Of a stretch of DNA of 64,000 bases, positions 8,397 through 17,402 are shown piece by piece (position 1 is the first letter of the stretch; every line of letters starts with the position of its first letter). The DNA lies in contig MWJO01000018.1 in NCBI GenBank assembly GCA_002027195.1, positions 36,345-100,344 on the forward strand, given 5' to 3'. Below the pieces are notes generated by a model that saw only the letters and a list, made by a program, of their open reading frames with translations, was not told the DNA's origin and did not search any database. This DNA is from Streptomyces sp. GKU 895. Its GTDB lineage: Bacteria > Actinomycetota > Actinomycetes > Streptomycetales > Streptomycetaceae. Made by a program: the position numbers and the translations under genes.

Positions 8397-9395
8397 GTGA
8401 TCGTGGACTGCGCCGTCTACCGCGACGGACACCGCACCGAGGGCCCCGACGACCTCTCCGACGCCCTGGCGGAGGCGAGGGCCGCGGGCGGGTTCGTCTG
8501 GATCGGGCTGCACGAGCCGTCGGAACGCGAGTTCGACCTCGTCACCCAGGAGTTCGGGCTGCATCCGCTGGCGGTCGAGGACGCCCTGAAGGCCCATCAG
8601 CGGCCCAAGCTGGAGGTCTACGACGACTCGCTCTTCCTCGTCCTCAAACCGGTCGTGTACGAGCCCGACAGCGACCAGGTCTCCACCGGCGAGGTCATGC
8701 TGTTCCTCGGCGACTCCTTCGTGGTGACCGTCCGGCACGGCGAGGGCGCCCCGCTGAAGGCCGTACGGCGCCGTCTGGAGCAGGAGCCGGACATGCTCCA
8801 CAAGGGCCCGACGGCGGTGCTGTACGCCATCTCGGACGCCGTCGTCGACCACTACGTGGAGGTGGCGACCGAGCTCCAGACGGACCTGGAGGAGCTGGAG
8901 GCGGAGGTGTTCGCGCCGGACGGGGGCGGCGGCTCCCGGAACACGGCGTCGCGGATCTACACCTTCAAGCGGCAGATCCTGGAGTTCCGCCGGGCGACCG
9001 GCCCGCTGGCGCTGCCGCTGACCCGGCTGGCGGGGATCGGCCAGTTCGGCGGCTCGGTGCCGTTCGTCAGCGAGACGTCGCGGCCCTTCTTCCGGGACGT
9101 CAACGACCACCTCACGCGGGTGAACGAGTCCGTGGAGGGCCTGGACCGGCTGGTGTCGGACATCCTGTCGGCGCATCTGGCGCAGATGAGCGTCCGGCAG
9201 AACGACGACATGCGGAAGATCTCCGCGTGGGCGGCCATGGCCGCGATCCCCACGATGATCGCGGGGATCTACGGCATGAACTTCGACCACATGCCGGAGC
9301 TGCACTGGGTGTGGTCGTATCCGGCGGTGATCGCGCTGATGGCGGTGCTGGAGGTCATGCTGTACCGGACGTTCAAGCGCCGGGGCTGGCTCTGA
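8397..9395 (+). CDS. corA: CorA family magnesium/cobalt transporter
   Basis: Protein of 332 residues. The large cytosolic N-terminal domain is followed by two C-terminal membrane helices with the signature YGMNF (in GIYGMNFDHMPELHWVW) between them and a short basic tail FKRRGWL, as in CorA pentameric Mg2+ channels. GTG 8397 with GGGAGAA upstream gives the normal family start (VIVDCAVYRDG). The 62-bp gap to the divergent phosphatase gene must hold both promoters. Confidence 0.93.
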   Translation: MIVDCAVYRDGHRTEGPDDLSDALAEARAAGGFVWIGLHEPSEREFDLVTQEFGLHPLAVEDALKAHQRPKLEVYDDSLFLVLKPVVYEPDSDQVSTGEVMLFLGDSFVVTVRHGEGAPLKAVRRRLEQEPDMLHKGPTAVLYAISDAVVDHYVEVATELQTDLEELEAEVFAPDGGGGSRNTASRIYTFKRQILEFRRATGPLALPLTRLAGIGQFGGSVPFVSETSRPFFRDVNDHLTRVNESVEGLDRLVSDILSAHLAQMSVRQNDDMRKISAWAAMAAIPTMIAGIYGMNFDHMPELHWVWSYPAVIALMAVLEVMLYRTFKRRGWL

Positions 9396-9399
9396 GCCG

Positions 9400-10188
9400 T
9401 TACGCGAACTCGGGGGCGGCGGTGGCCGGGCCGCCGAGCGCGTCGCGCCGTTCGGGCATCTTCAGGGAGACCATGCGGCGCCAGCCCACCGCGCGTTCGT
9501 ACGCGTACACGGCGTGGATGCCCGCCGCGAGGACCGCCGACTTGGCCTTGGGCCAGCCCAGGATGCGGCCCATGTGCGCCATGACGGCGAGGCTGACGTC
9601 GCGGTAGACGCGGATCTCGGCGAGCGCGCACTCCTTCAGGATGCGCTGGATGTCCCGGCCGTGGCCCGCGTACGCGAAGCGCAGCAACTCCTCGTGGCAG
9701 TAGGCGAGGTGGTTGTCCTCGTCGCCCGAGATCATCTTCACCGCCCGCCCGAGGTCGGGATGGTCGGCGAAGTGCTTGCGCAGCAGCTCCATCTGCTCGG
9801 AGGCGCGCTGTTCGGTGACCCTGCTGTGCGCGAGGTAGGTCACGATGTCCTGCACGGTGAGCGGCTGGTCGGCCTTGAGCTTGTCGTGGGCGAGACCGAT
9901 GCCGTTGCGCTCCAGGAGCATCGTGTAGTCGGTGTCGGGGGGCACGGGTACGGGGTCGAGGCCGCGCTTCTTCATCAGGGCGTTGAAGATCCGGCCGTGT
10001 TTGTCCTCGTCGGCGCCGTGCCGGGTGATCTTGGGGGCGAGTCCGCGCTCGCTCTCGGGGACCAGGGCGGCGATGCGGGCGTTCTCCCAGCCTCCCTGCG
10101 ACTCGCCGCTGGCGGCGATGGAACAGAACAGGCGGAAGGAATCGTCGTTGTCGAGGATCTCGGTGAACAGACTCTTGGCCGAAAGCAT
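9400..10188 (-). CDS. Ferritin-like domain protein
   Basis: Protein of 262 residues. Two carboxylate/His motifs typical of ferritin-like di-iron proteins are visible, DEDKHGRIFNALM (about residue 60) and GDEDNHLAYCHEEL (about residue 155). The ATG at 10188 (MLSAKSLFTEILD) follows AGAGAGGTG and is preferred to a long upstream extension rich in Pro/Arg. Substrate or redox role is unknown. It converges on corA with only 4 bp between stops. Confidence 0.8.
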   Translation of the reverse strand: MLSAKSLFTEILDNDDSFRLFCSIAASGESQGGWENARIAALVPESERGLAPKITRHGADEDKHGRIFNALMKKRGLDPVPVPPDTDYTMLLERNGIGLAHDKLKADQPLTVQDIVTYLAHSRVTEQRASEQMELLRKHFADHPDLGRAVKMISGDEDNHLAYCHEELLRFAYAGHGRDIQRILKECALAEIRVYRDVSLAVMAHMGRILGWPKAKSAVLAAGIHAVYAYERAVGWRRMVSLKMPERRDALGGPATAAPEFA

Positions 10189-10475
10189 CGTGGGCACCTC
10201 TCTGCGGGACTCCGCGGCAAACCCCGAAGAACGAGTCAAATGCGGTGAGAGAGGTGCTGCAACAGCTGTGTCGGACAACTCCGCCAAAAGGAGGACCCAC
10301 GGGGTCACGACGGGGGCGTAACCCGGCGGCCACGCGCGCGTTGTTCTGCGTGACGGCCGTGGCGGGGAAGACCCCCGAGCCCCCACCACGGCCGCAGAAA
10401 CCTCCGGCGGTCTTGAAGCGCGTGTTACGGCGCCCGCCGTTACGCCATCCGGCCGTTACGCCGACCGGCCCTCTG

Positions 10476-11531
10476 TCATGCCAGTCCGGCCCGCTCCAGG
10501 GCCTCGGAGCCGGCGCGGAGCGCGGCGATCCGCTCGTCGAGCGTGAAGCCCGCGGGAGCGAGGCTCAGCGAGGTGACACCGGCCGCCGCGTACTCCTTCA
10601 TCCGGTCGGCGATGCGGTCCACGGAACCGAGCAGCGTCGTCTGGTCGATCAGGTCGTGCGGGATCGCCGCCGCGGCGCCCTGCTTGTCGCCCGCGAGGTA
10701 CTTCTCCTGGACCTCGGCGGCGGCCGCCTCGAAGCCCATGCGCTGGGCGAGCTGGTTGTAGAAGTTCTGCTTGGCGCTGCCCATGCCGCCCACGTACAGG
10801 GCCGTGTAGGGGCGGAAGGTGTCGGCGAGCGTGGCCACGTCCTTGTCCTCGCCGAGCGCGAGCGGCAGCGTCGGGTGGACGTCGAACCCTTCGAGGGTCT
10901 TCCCCGCCTTCTCCCGCCCGGCCCGCAGGTACTTGATCGTGGTCTCCTCCAGGTGCGCCGCGGAGGGGAAGATCAGCAGCGCGCCGTCGGCGATCTCACC
11001 GGTCTGCTCCAGGTTCCTGGGGCCGATCGCGGCGATGTAGAGCGGGATGTGCTCGCGCTCCGGGTGCACGGTCAGCTTCAGGGGCTTGCCGGGGCCGCCG
11101 GGCAGCGGCAGCGTCCAGTGCGTGCCCTCGTAGGACAGCCGCTCGCGGGTCATCGCCTTGCGCACGATCTCGACGTACTCACGCGTGCGGGCCAGCGGCT
11201 TGTCGAACTTGACGCCGTACCAGCCCTCGGAGACCTGCGGCCCGGAGACGCCGAGGCCGAGGCGGAAGCGGCCGTGGGAGAGCGAGTCCAGGGTGGCGGC
11301 GGTCATCGCCGTCATCGCGGGCTGGCGGGCCGGGATCTGGAAGATGGCCGAGCCGACGTCGATGCGCTCGGTCTGCGCCGCGACCCAGCTGAGCACGGTG
11401 GCCGCGTCGGAGCCGTAGGCCTCGGCGGCCCAGCACACGGAGTACCCGAGGCGGTCGGCCTCCTGGGCGACGGCGAGATTGTCCGCGTCCATTCCGGCGC
11501 CCCAGTAGCCGAGGTTGATGCCGAGCTGCAT
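10476..11531 (-). CDS. LLM class F420-dependent oxidoreductase
   Basis: Protein of 351 residues of the luciferase-like monooxygenase TIM-barrel superfamily. The N-terminus MQLGINLGYWGAGMD, the segment CWAAEAYGSDAATVL, and the GLGVSGPQVSEGWYG cofactor loop are typical of F420-using members found in actinomycetes. Substrate unknown. ATG 11531 follows GGGGAA. It is divergent from the aldo/keto reductase. Confidence 0.88.
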   Translation of the reverse strand: MQLGINLGYWGAGMDADNLAVAQEADRLGYSVCWAAEAYGSDAATVLSWVAAQTERIDVGSAIFQIPARQPAMTAMTAATLDSLSHGRFRLGLGVSGPQVSEGWYGVKFDKPLARTREYVEIVRKAMTRERLSYEGTHWTLPLPGGPGKPLKLTVHPEREHIPLYIAAIGPRNLEQTGEIADGALLIFPSAAHLEETTIKYLRAGREKAGKTLEGFDVHPTLPLALGEDKDVATLADTFRPYTALYVGGMGSAKQNFYNQLAQRMGFEAAAAEVQEKYLAGDKQGAAAAIPHDLIDQTTLLGSVDRIADRMKEYAAAGVTSLSLAPAGFTLDERIAALRAGSEALERAGLA

Positions 11532-11695
11532 GGCCGATTCCCCTTACCGATCAGTAACGTCCCTTGTGGGCCGACCTTAGCGCGGGGGCGCGGATCGGGG
11601 CAGTTCGCGGTCGTGTTCTTCCGCCCACAGAAGTGCCGTGACGATCAGGGAAACTGGTTGTCCACAGGCCCCCACACCACTGGTTCAGGCCAGTA

Positions 11696-12694
11696 ATGTC
11701 GGCGCTCATGGAGCAGAGGCATCTCGGCCGCACCGGCCTGCGCGTGTCCCGTATCGGACTCGGCACCCTCACGTGGGGCAGGGACACCGACGAGCACGAC
11801 GCCGCGGACCTCTTGAAGACGTTCTGGGAAGCGGGCGGCAGCCTCGTCGACACGGCCGACGTGTACGGCGACGGGGAGGCCGAATATCTGCTCGGACGCC
11901 TCATAGAAGGCCTGGTCCCGCGCCGGGACCTGGTCATCTCCACCAAGGCGGGCAGCGTGCCGGACCCGGACCGCCGCTTCGACGGCTCGCGCGGCCATCT
12001 GCTCTCCGCGCTGGACGACTCCCTCACCCGCCTCGGCACGGACTACGTCGACGTGTGGCACGTCCACGCCTACGACCCCCAAACCCCCCTGGAGGAGACC
12101 CTCCAGGCGCTCGACCTGGCGGTCAGCAGCGGCCGCGCGCGCTACGCCGCCGTCTCCAACTTCTGCGGCTGGCAGCTCGCCAAGGCCGCGACCTGGCAGC
12201 TGGCGGCGCCGGGCACCCGGACCCGGCTGGCGGCCACGCAGCTGGAGTACTCCCTGCTCCAGCGCGGCGTCGAGCGCGAGGTGCTGCCGGCCGCGCTGGA
12301 CCTGGGCATCGGACTGCTGCCCTCCTCCCCGCTGGGCCGCGGCGTGCTGACGGGCAAGTACCGGGGGGACGCCACCCCCGCCGACTCGCGGGGCGCCTCC
12401 GAGCATCTGGCGCCCTTCGTCGAGCCGTACCTCGACGACACCGCGAGCCGCATCGTGGACGCCGTGCAGACCGCGGCCGACGGGCTCGCGGTGACCCCGC
12501 TCCAGGTGGCCCTCGCGTGGGTCCGCGACCGGCCCGGGGTGACCGCCCCGATCGTCGGCGCGCGCAACGCGCAGCAGCTCACGGCGGCATTGTCAGTGGA
12601 GGCCCTTAGTCTTCCTGACGAGATCTGCCGGGCGCTCGACGACGTGTCGGCGCCCGTGCACCGCTATCCCGATCACGACTGGAGCACGCTGTGA
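11696..12694 (+). CDS. Aldo/keto reductase
   Basis: Protein of 332 residues (328 if the ATG at 11708, MEQRHLGRTG, is the true start; neither has a clear ribosome binding site). The catalytic tetrad is visible: Asp and Tyr in DTADVYGDGEAE, Lys in ISTKAGS, His in WHVHAYD. The C-terminal LAWVRDRPGVTAPIVGARN is the NADPH-binding signature. Substrate unknown. The stop overlaps the GTG start of the next gene by 4 bp, so the two are translationally coupled. Confidence 0.9.
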   Translation: MSALMEQRHLGRTGLRVSRIGLGTLTWGRDTDEHDAADLLKTFWEAGGSLVDTADVYGDGEAEYLLGRLIEGLVPRRDLVISTKAGSVPDPDRRFDGSRGHLLSALDDSLTRLGTDYVDVWHVHAYDPQTPLEETLQALDLAVSSGRARYAAVSNFCGWQLAKAATWQLAAPGTRTRLAATQLEYSLLQRGVEREVLPAALDLGIGLLPSSPLGRGVLTGKYRGDATPADSRGASEHLAPFVEPYLDDTASRIVDAVQTAADGLAVTPLQVALAWVRDRPGVTAPIVGARNAQQLTAALSVEALSLPDEICRALDDVSAPVHRYPDHDWSTL

Positions 12695-14854
12695 GCACGG
12701 AGCCGGGGCCCACCGAGGAGACCGAGCCGGAGGAGGCGCCGACCGCGGAGGACACCGCGACGGCGGCCGGAGAGCAGGCCGGTGCCGTGGAGAGCGACGC
12801 CGAGGAGGCGACGGCTGAGGCCTCCGGCGATCAGGGCGAGGGCACGAACGGCGGCGAGGGCGACACCGCTCCCCAGTTGTCCGAGGCCGAGGCCGAGCTC
12901 GCGGCACAGAAGGTCGAGCGGGAGCGGATCGCGCGGCGCAAGGCCGAGAAGCAGGGGACCGTAGAGAGCGGGGCGAAGCTCAGCGGCAAGGCCGCCGATC
13001 TGCTCGCGGCCGTGCGGGCGGTGGAGAGCGGGGCCAAGCCGGTGGCGGCGGTCTTCAGCGAGCCCCCGGCACCGCGCCGACCCGCACCGGAGCCGGTGCA
13101 GCGCCCCCAGCCCGTCGCCGCCGACGTGCCCGCGGCGCCCGCCGCCGAGACCGTCGAGTCCGTGCGCAGCGTCCTCACCGAGGGCGGCGCCCCCGAAGCG
13201 CTCGTCCCGCAGGTGGCTGCAGCGCTCGGGGAGGGCGCGGCCGAGCAGCTGCGCGCCGACCCCTGGCAGTTGCTGCGCGTCACCGGTGTACGCCCGGAGC
13301 AGGCCGACGGGTTCGCGCGGGCGCTGCTGGGCGCGGAGTGCGGCCCGGACGACGAGCGCCGGGGCCGTGCCGTGACCGTCTGGCTGCTGGAGCAGGCCGC
13401 GCTGGCCGGGCACACCGCCCTCGAACTGCCCACACTCGTCGCCGCGCTGGGCAAGCAGGGCGTGCCGGACGCCGACGCGGCCGTGCAGAACACCCTCGCG
13501 GAGGCCGAGGCCCTGGTCTTCCAGGACGCCCTCGACCCGCGGCCCCGGAGCCCGAGGACGAGGACGAGGAGCGCCCCGTCCGTGTCCTGGTCGGCCTGGA
13601 GCGGTACGCGCTGGCCGAGGAGAGCCTCGCCGACGGACTGGCCCGGCTGATCAACTCGGCGCCGAAGCAGGACGGGTCGGCCGAGGACTGGGAGCGCGCC
13701 GCGGGCTCCGCGCAGGCGTCGGCCGGCGAGCTGATCCGCGCGGTCGCGGCCCACGGCCTGGTCCTGCACACCGGCGGCGAGGCGTCCCTGGCGGAACCCG
13801 CGGCGCTGCTCCAGGCGGCCCGGGACCTCGGCCTGCGTGCCTGGGCGGCGGCCCACGGCCCGCTCGGGCGGGACCGCTTCGCGGCCCTGGTCCCGGGGGC
13901 GACCACCGTGACGACGGTCAGCGGTCTCCTGTCCGGCGCCGAGGGCCCGGGCCGGGACGCCGACGGAGCCCTCGACCTGGACCTCCTCGTCGTGCTCGAC
14001 GCCCCGCAGCTGGACGTGGAGACGGCGGCGCTGCTCACGGAGTCGCTGCCGGACGGGCCCGGCTGCTGCTGGCCGGAGATCCGGCGGTGCTGTGGTCGGC
14101 GGGCCCCGGGCGGGTGTTCGCCGATCTGCTGGCCGCGCGGGTCTGCCCCCAGGTCGCTTCGCGGCGCCCCGACCCCGGCCCGCTCGGCGAGCTGGTCTCG
14201 GGCATCGGCATCGGCGAACTGAACCAGGTCGAGGCCCCCGGCAAGGAGGTCGTGATCGTGCCGGTGCGGGACGCGGGCGAGGCCGTGCACCGGACCGTGC
14301 AGCTCGTCGCCGACTCGGTGCCGCGGGCGATCGGCGTCCCGCCCGAGGACACCCAGGTCATCACCCCGGGCCACGGCGGGGCGGCGGGCACCCGCGCCCT
14401 CAACGCCGCCCTCAAGGAGCGCCTCAACCCCGGCCCGGGCCGCTTCGGCGGCTTCGACCCGGGTGACCGTGTCGCCTACTCCCCCACCCCGGGCCGCACC
14501 CTGCCGGGCCAGGTGGTGAAGGCCGACGCGGAGGGCCTGCATCTGACCTGCTCGGGCGAGACCGTCGTCGTCCCGAAGGACCGCGTGGACCAGTCCGTCC
14601 GCCACGGCTGGGCCCTGACCGCGCACCAGGCGGTCGGCGGCCGCTGGCCCGCGGTCGTGGTGGTCCTCCCGGGCGACACCACCCAGTCCCTGACCCGCCC
14701 CTGGGTCTACACGGCCTTCGGCCGAGCCGCCCGCCACCTGTCGGTGGTCCACGGCGCGGAACAGGCCCTGCCAAGGGCAGTGGCAGAAATCGAGGCCAAG
14801 CCCCGCACAACCCGTCTACCGGTACTTCTCACCCCACAACTGACGTCAGGCTGA
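12691..14854 (+). CDS. RecD2-like protein with degenerate ATPase motifs (frame interrupted twice)
   Basis: Read across two one-base deletions (near 13545 and 14058) this is about 721 residues. Residues 1-110 are acidic and disordered. A helix-hairpin-helix region follows (DPWQLLRVTGVRPEQADGF), like the RecD2 N-terminal module. The helicase half keeps GDPAVLWSAGPGRVFADL (motif III-like) and ALTAHQAVGGRWPAVVVVL plus YTAFGRAARHL (C-terminal motifs). However, where RecD2 has Walker A GGPGTGKT this protein has TGGEASLAEPAALL, and Walker B reads LLVVLDAPQLD. It is therefore probably not an active helicase. It is coupled to the aldo/keto reductase by a GTGA overlap. Confidence 0.72.
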
Positions 14855-14861
14855 CCCACCC

Positions 14862-14884
14862 GGGGGCGCGGGGAACTGCGCGAC
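14862..14884 (+). repeat. Dispersed intergenic repeat, copy 1
   Basis: Contains the core GCGCGGGGAACTGCGCGAC immediately after a gene end. Related copies lie at 34217, 43335, 51832 and 56755 in this window. Confidence 0.75.
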
Positions 14885-15005
14885 AAGCCCCCGCGGCGCC
14901 GCAGCCGCGCACCTACGAACCCCCCCCCCCCACGGCGAACCCGCGCAAAAACCGACGGCGGCCATGGAAACGAACCTCCATGACCGCCGCCGCCCAAGCC
15001 CAGCG

Positions 15006-15704
15006 CTAGCGTTCCGCGTCCAGCGGCTCCAGATCCTCGTCCTCATCCAGATCCGCATCGAGCTCATCGAGCTCGTCGTCCTCCGCACCGTCGTCGGCGT
15101 CGTCGTCGAAGACCGCGCTCACGTCGAACCGGCACACCACCTGCTGCGGATCGACCCCGTCGAACGGCACATCCAGCCACTCCCCGGGCTCGGCCGGCTC
15201 CTCCGCCGCGGTCACCCACAGGGTGGAATCGCCCTCCTCCAGGCCGAACTCCTTGTGCCGCGAGGCGATCTCGTCCGGCTCGTACTCACCGAAGAGCAGG
15301 CCCAGCGCCCCGTGGACCGTTCCGGAGGCGCCCGTGCCGGCCGCCTCCCCGTCGGGGTCGGCCGCCTCGATCCGCTGAGCCTGGGCCAGCAGCCGCTGCG
15401 GCTCCGCGACGGCGTAGTCCCGGCGGATCAGCACACTCAGTGCGTTCGGTTCCTCGGGACCCGCGTACGGCGGCAGTTCCTCCGCGCCGGGGATCTCGAA
15501 GGGGGTGACCTCGTCGTAGCGGTCGTAGAGCAGCTCGTCGTACGCCTCGGCGGCCGCGGCGAGTTCGTTGAACGCCTCGTAGACGGCCTCGTCGTCCTCC
15601 CCCGACCGGCGTTCGACCGCGGCCAGGTGGCGGTCGAGCGCGGTCTTGACCGCGTCGGCGGCGGCACGTACCTCGGCAGCGGTGGGCTGCACAGCATCAG
15701 ACAT
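15006..15704 (-). CDS. Conserved acidic hypothetical protein
   Basis: Protein of 232 residues with no family I recognise. It is rich in Glu/Asp and Ala. The C-terminal 25 residues are almost entirely Asp/Glu, ending LEPLDAER. The middle (YDRYDEVTPFEIPG, PNALSVLIRRDYAVAEPQ, LLFGEYEPDEIASRH) looks folded. No signal peptide or membrane segment. ATG 15704 is chosen over an upstream Cys/Arg-rich extension to 15815. It is divergent from the DUF5703 gene 47 bp away. Confidence 0.75.
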   Translation of the reverse strand: MSDAVQPTAAEVRAAADAVKTALDRHLAAVERRSGEDDEAVYEAFNELAAAAEAYDELLYDRYDEVTPFEIPGAEELPPYAGPEEPNALSVLIRRDYAVAEPQRLLAQAQRIEAADPDGEAAGTGASGTVHGALGLLFGEYEPDEIASRHKEFGLEEGDSTLWVTAAEEPAEPGEWLDVPFDGVDPQQVVCRFDVSAVFDDDADDGAEDDELDELDADLDEDEDLEPLDAER

Positions 15705-15751
15705 AGTGCAGACGCTATCCGTACCGGGCCCCAGCCCGCACAATAGATGCG

Positions 15752-15940
15752 ATGCCGGAATACGAATTTGTCGACGTGTACGTGCCGCGCGGGGTCTCCC
15801 GCAAGGACACCACACGTCTGCTGACGGACCATGCCGAGTACGGACACTGGGAGTTGGACCGCCTGAGCCTGCTGCGTGACGGAAGCCGCAAGGTGCGGCT
15901 GCGCCGCAGGATCATCCGCCAGGTGCGGGCCACTTGGTGA
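15752..15940 (+). CDS. DUF5703 family protein
   Basis: Small basic protein of 62 residues, beginning MPEYEFVDVYVPRGVSRKD and ending RRRIIRQVRATW, which matches the actinobacterial DUF5703 family. Function unknown. Its high Arg content suggests nucleic-acid or ribosome contact, but that is only inference. No clear ribosome binding site lies upstream. A hairpin terminator follows. Confidence 0.85.
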   Translation: MPEYEFVDVYVPRGVSRKDTTRLLTDHAEYGHWELDRLSLLRDGSRKVRLRRRIIRQVRATW

Positions 15941-15956
15941 GGTGAGGCCGGGAGAA

Positions 15957-15990
15957 CGGAGCGGGCCCCGCTGCTGCGGGGCCCGCTCCG
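15957..15990. terminator. Terminator between DUF5703 and chpC
   Basis: A 15-bp perfect stem (CGGAGCGGGCCCCGC) with a 4-nt loop is followed by TT. It separates two convergent genes. Confidence 0.7.
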
Positions 15991-16006
15991 TTGCGTGTCC
16001 GATCCG

Positions 16007-16872
16007 CTACGCCGCGGCACGGGCCTTGCGGTAGAGCACCGCGCCCGCCAGCAGCGCGCCCGCTCCGACCGGGAGGGTCAGGCCCAGCGGCAGGTCGCTG
16101 CCCGTGTGGGCGAGCTGGGCGTCACCGTGGGGCTGGGTGACCGTCTGGGTCCCCGGGTGGTTGCCGCCCGGCGTCCCGCCGCCCGAGGAGGGCGGAGTGC
16201 CCGGCGTGCCGGGCTGACCCGGCTCGACCGGGTTGCCGGGGTTGCCCGGAGTACCAGGGTTGCCAGGCGTACCAGGGTTTCCCGGCGTACCCGGGTTGCC
16301 CGGAGTGCCGGGGTTCCCGGGGTTCCCGGGGTTGCCCGGCTGGCCCGGGCCGCCGGGAGGCGGCGTCTGGTGCCCGCCGCCCGAGCCGGTACCGCCGTTG
16401 GCACAGTCGTTGCCCGTCGTGGAGTTGCCGATGCCGATGACATCCACGCTGTTGCCGCAGACGTTGACCGGGACGTCGACCGGCGCCTGGACATGGTTGC
16501 CCGAGCCGACGCCCGGCGAGTCCGAGGCGTGCCCACCGGACGACGAACCGGACGGCGAACCGCCCCCGGAACCCCCCGTGTCCGCCGTACCCCCCCGGAG
16601 TCGCCGTACCCGCCGGAGCCGGACGCCCCGCCCCGGTTCGCGCACTTGTTGCCGGCCGCCGGGTTGAGCACCCCGACCACATTGACCGTGTTGCCGCACA
16701 CGTTCACCGGCGCGTGCACCGGCGCCTGCACCGTGTTGCCCGACAGCACGCCGGGTGAGTTCGACGCGGAACCGCCCGCCCCCGAGTCGGCGTGCGCGGC
16801 GCCGCCCGCCGCGGCGATCACGCCGGTCGCGGCCGCCACCGTCATCAGGCCTTTGCGGGTTGCCTGTCGCAT
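16007..16872 (-). CDS. chpC: Long chaplin with sortase signal and collagen-like linker (frame interrupted)
   Basis: Read through a one-base loss in the seven-base G/C run at 16590-16596, this is about 288 residues. The signal peptide ends AAHA near residue 28. Two chaplin domains follow, each with a pair of Cys ([16 protein letters not shown]...NKCAN and [15 protein letters not shown]...NDCAN). Then comes a (G-N-P-G-T-P)n collagen-like linker, an LAHTG sortase motif, a membrane helix and an RKARAAA tail. Long chaplins are wall-anchored and, with the short ones, coat aerial hyphae with hydrophobic amyloid. Upstream chpH makes this the chpC locus; the linker length is unusual. Confidence 0.88.
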
Positions 16873-16996
16873 TCCTGAATTCCCCCTGCCTTGTCGATTC
16901 CGTCCTGCGATCCTCGTGAAAAGACCGGTCGCCCGGAGCGCATGGCGCGCGCTCCGAGGCCGACGGGCTCAGCCCCTCATGGGGCGAGGCACAACG

Positions 16997-17230
16997 TCAC
17001 TTGTTGATGCAGGTGTTGCCGAAGGCGGGGTTCAGCACGCCGATCACGGAGACCGTGTTGCCGCAGACGTTCACGGGGATGTGAACCGGCACCTGGACGA
17101 CGTTGCCGGACAGGACGCCCGGGGAGTGCACCGCGGCACCCTGAGCACCAGCGTCGGCAGCAGCGAGGCCCGCGCCCGCGAGAACCAGGCCACCCGTGGC
17201 AGCCGCGGCGGCGACGACCTTCTTGATCAT
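16997..17230 (-). CDS. chpH: Short chaplin
   Basis: Secreted protein of 77 residues. The signal peptide runs MIKKVVAAAAATGGLVLAG to about residue 26. One chaplin domain follows, starting NSPGV-like HSPGVLSGN, with its Cys pair in NVCGNT and NTCINK. Short chaplins are secreted surfactant amyloids needed for aerial growth. AGGAGGAATA directly precedes ATG 17230, a strong ribosome binding site. The order chpH then chpC on one strand matches the known Streptomyces arrangement. Confidence 0.95.
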   Translation of the reverse strand: MIKKVVAAAAATGGLVLAGAGLAAADAGAQGAAVHSPGVLSGNVVQVPVHIPVNVCGNTVSVIGVLNPAFGNTCINK

Positions 17231-17402
17231 TATTCCTCCTTGTTGGCAATGCGATCCCAAGTAGCGGATCGCATCACCTGTAACGAGGAGGGAGTAATGG
17301 AGCTACGAGCTTATGAGCGCATTCACCCTTCTCAGGCCCGGTCGTACGTGCGCCCGATAAGCAACGTCAACTTCAGGAGGCGTCTCAGGTCCAGGAGGCG
17401 TC

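Noticed and set aside
16233..16667. Plus-strand frame reading as a G-V-P-G-L/F-P repeat protein; also a possible CRISPR-like array
   Set aside because: It is the antisense of the collagen-like linker of chpC. There are no unique spacers and the minus frame has signal peptide, chaplin and sortase motifs.
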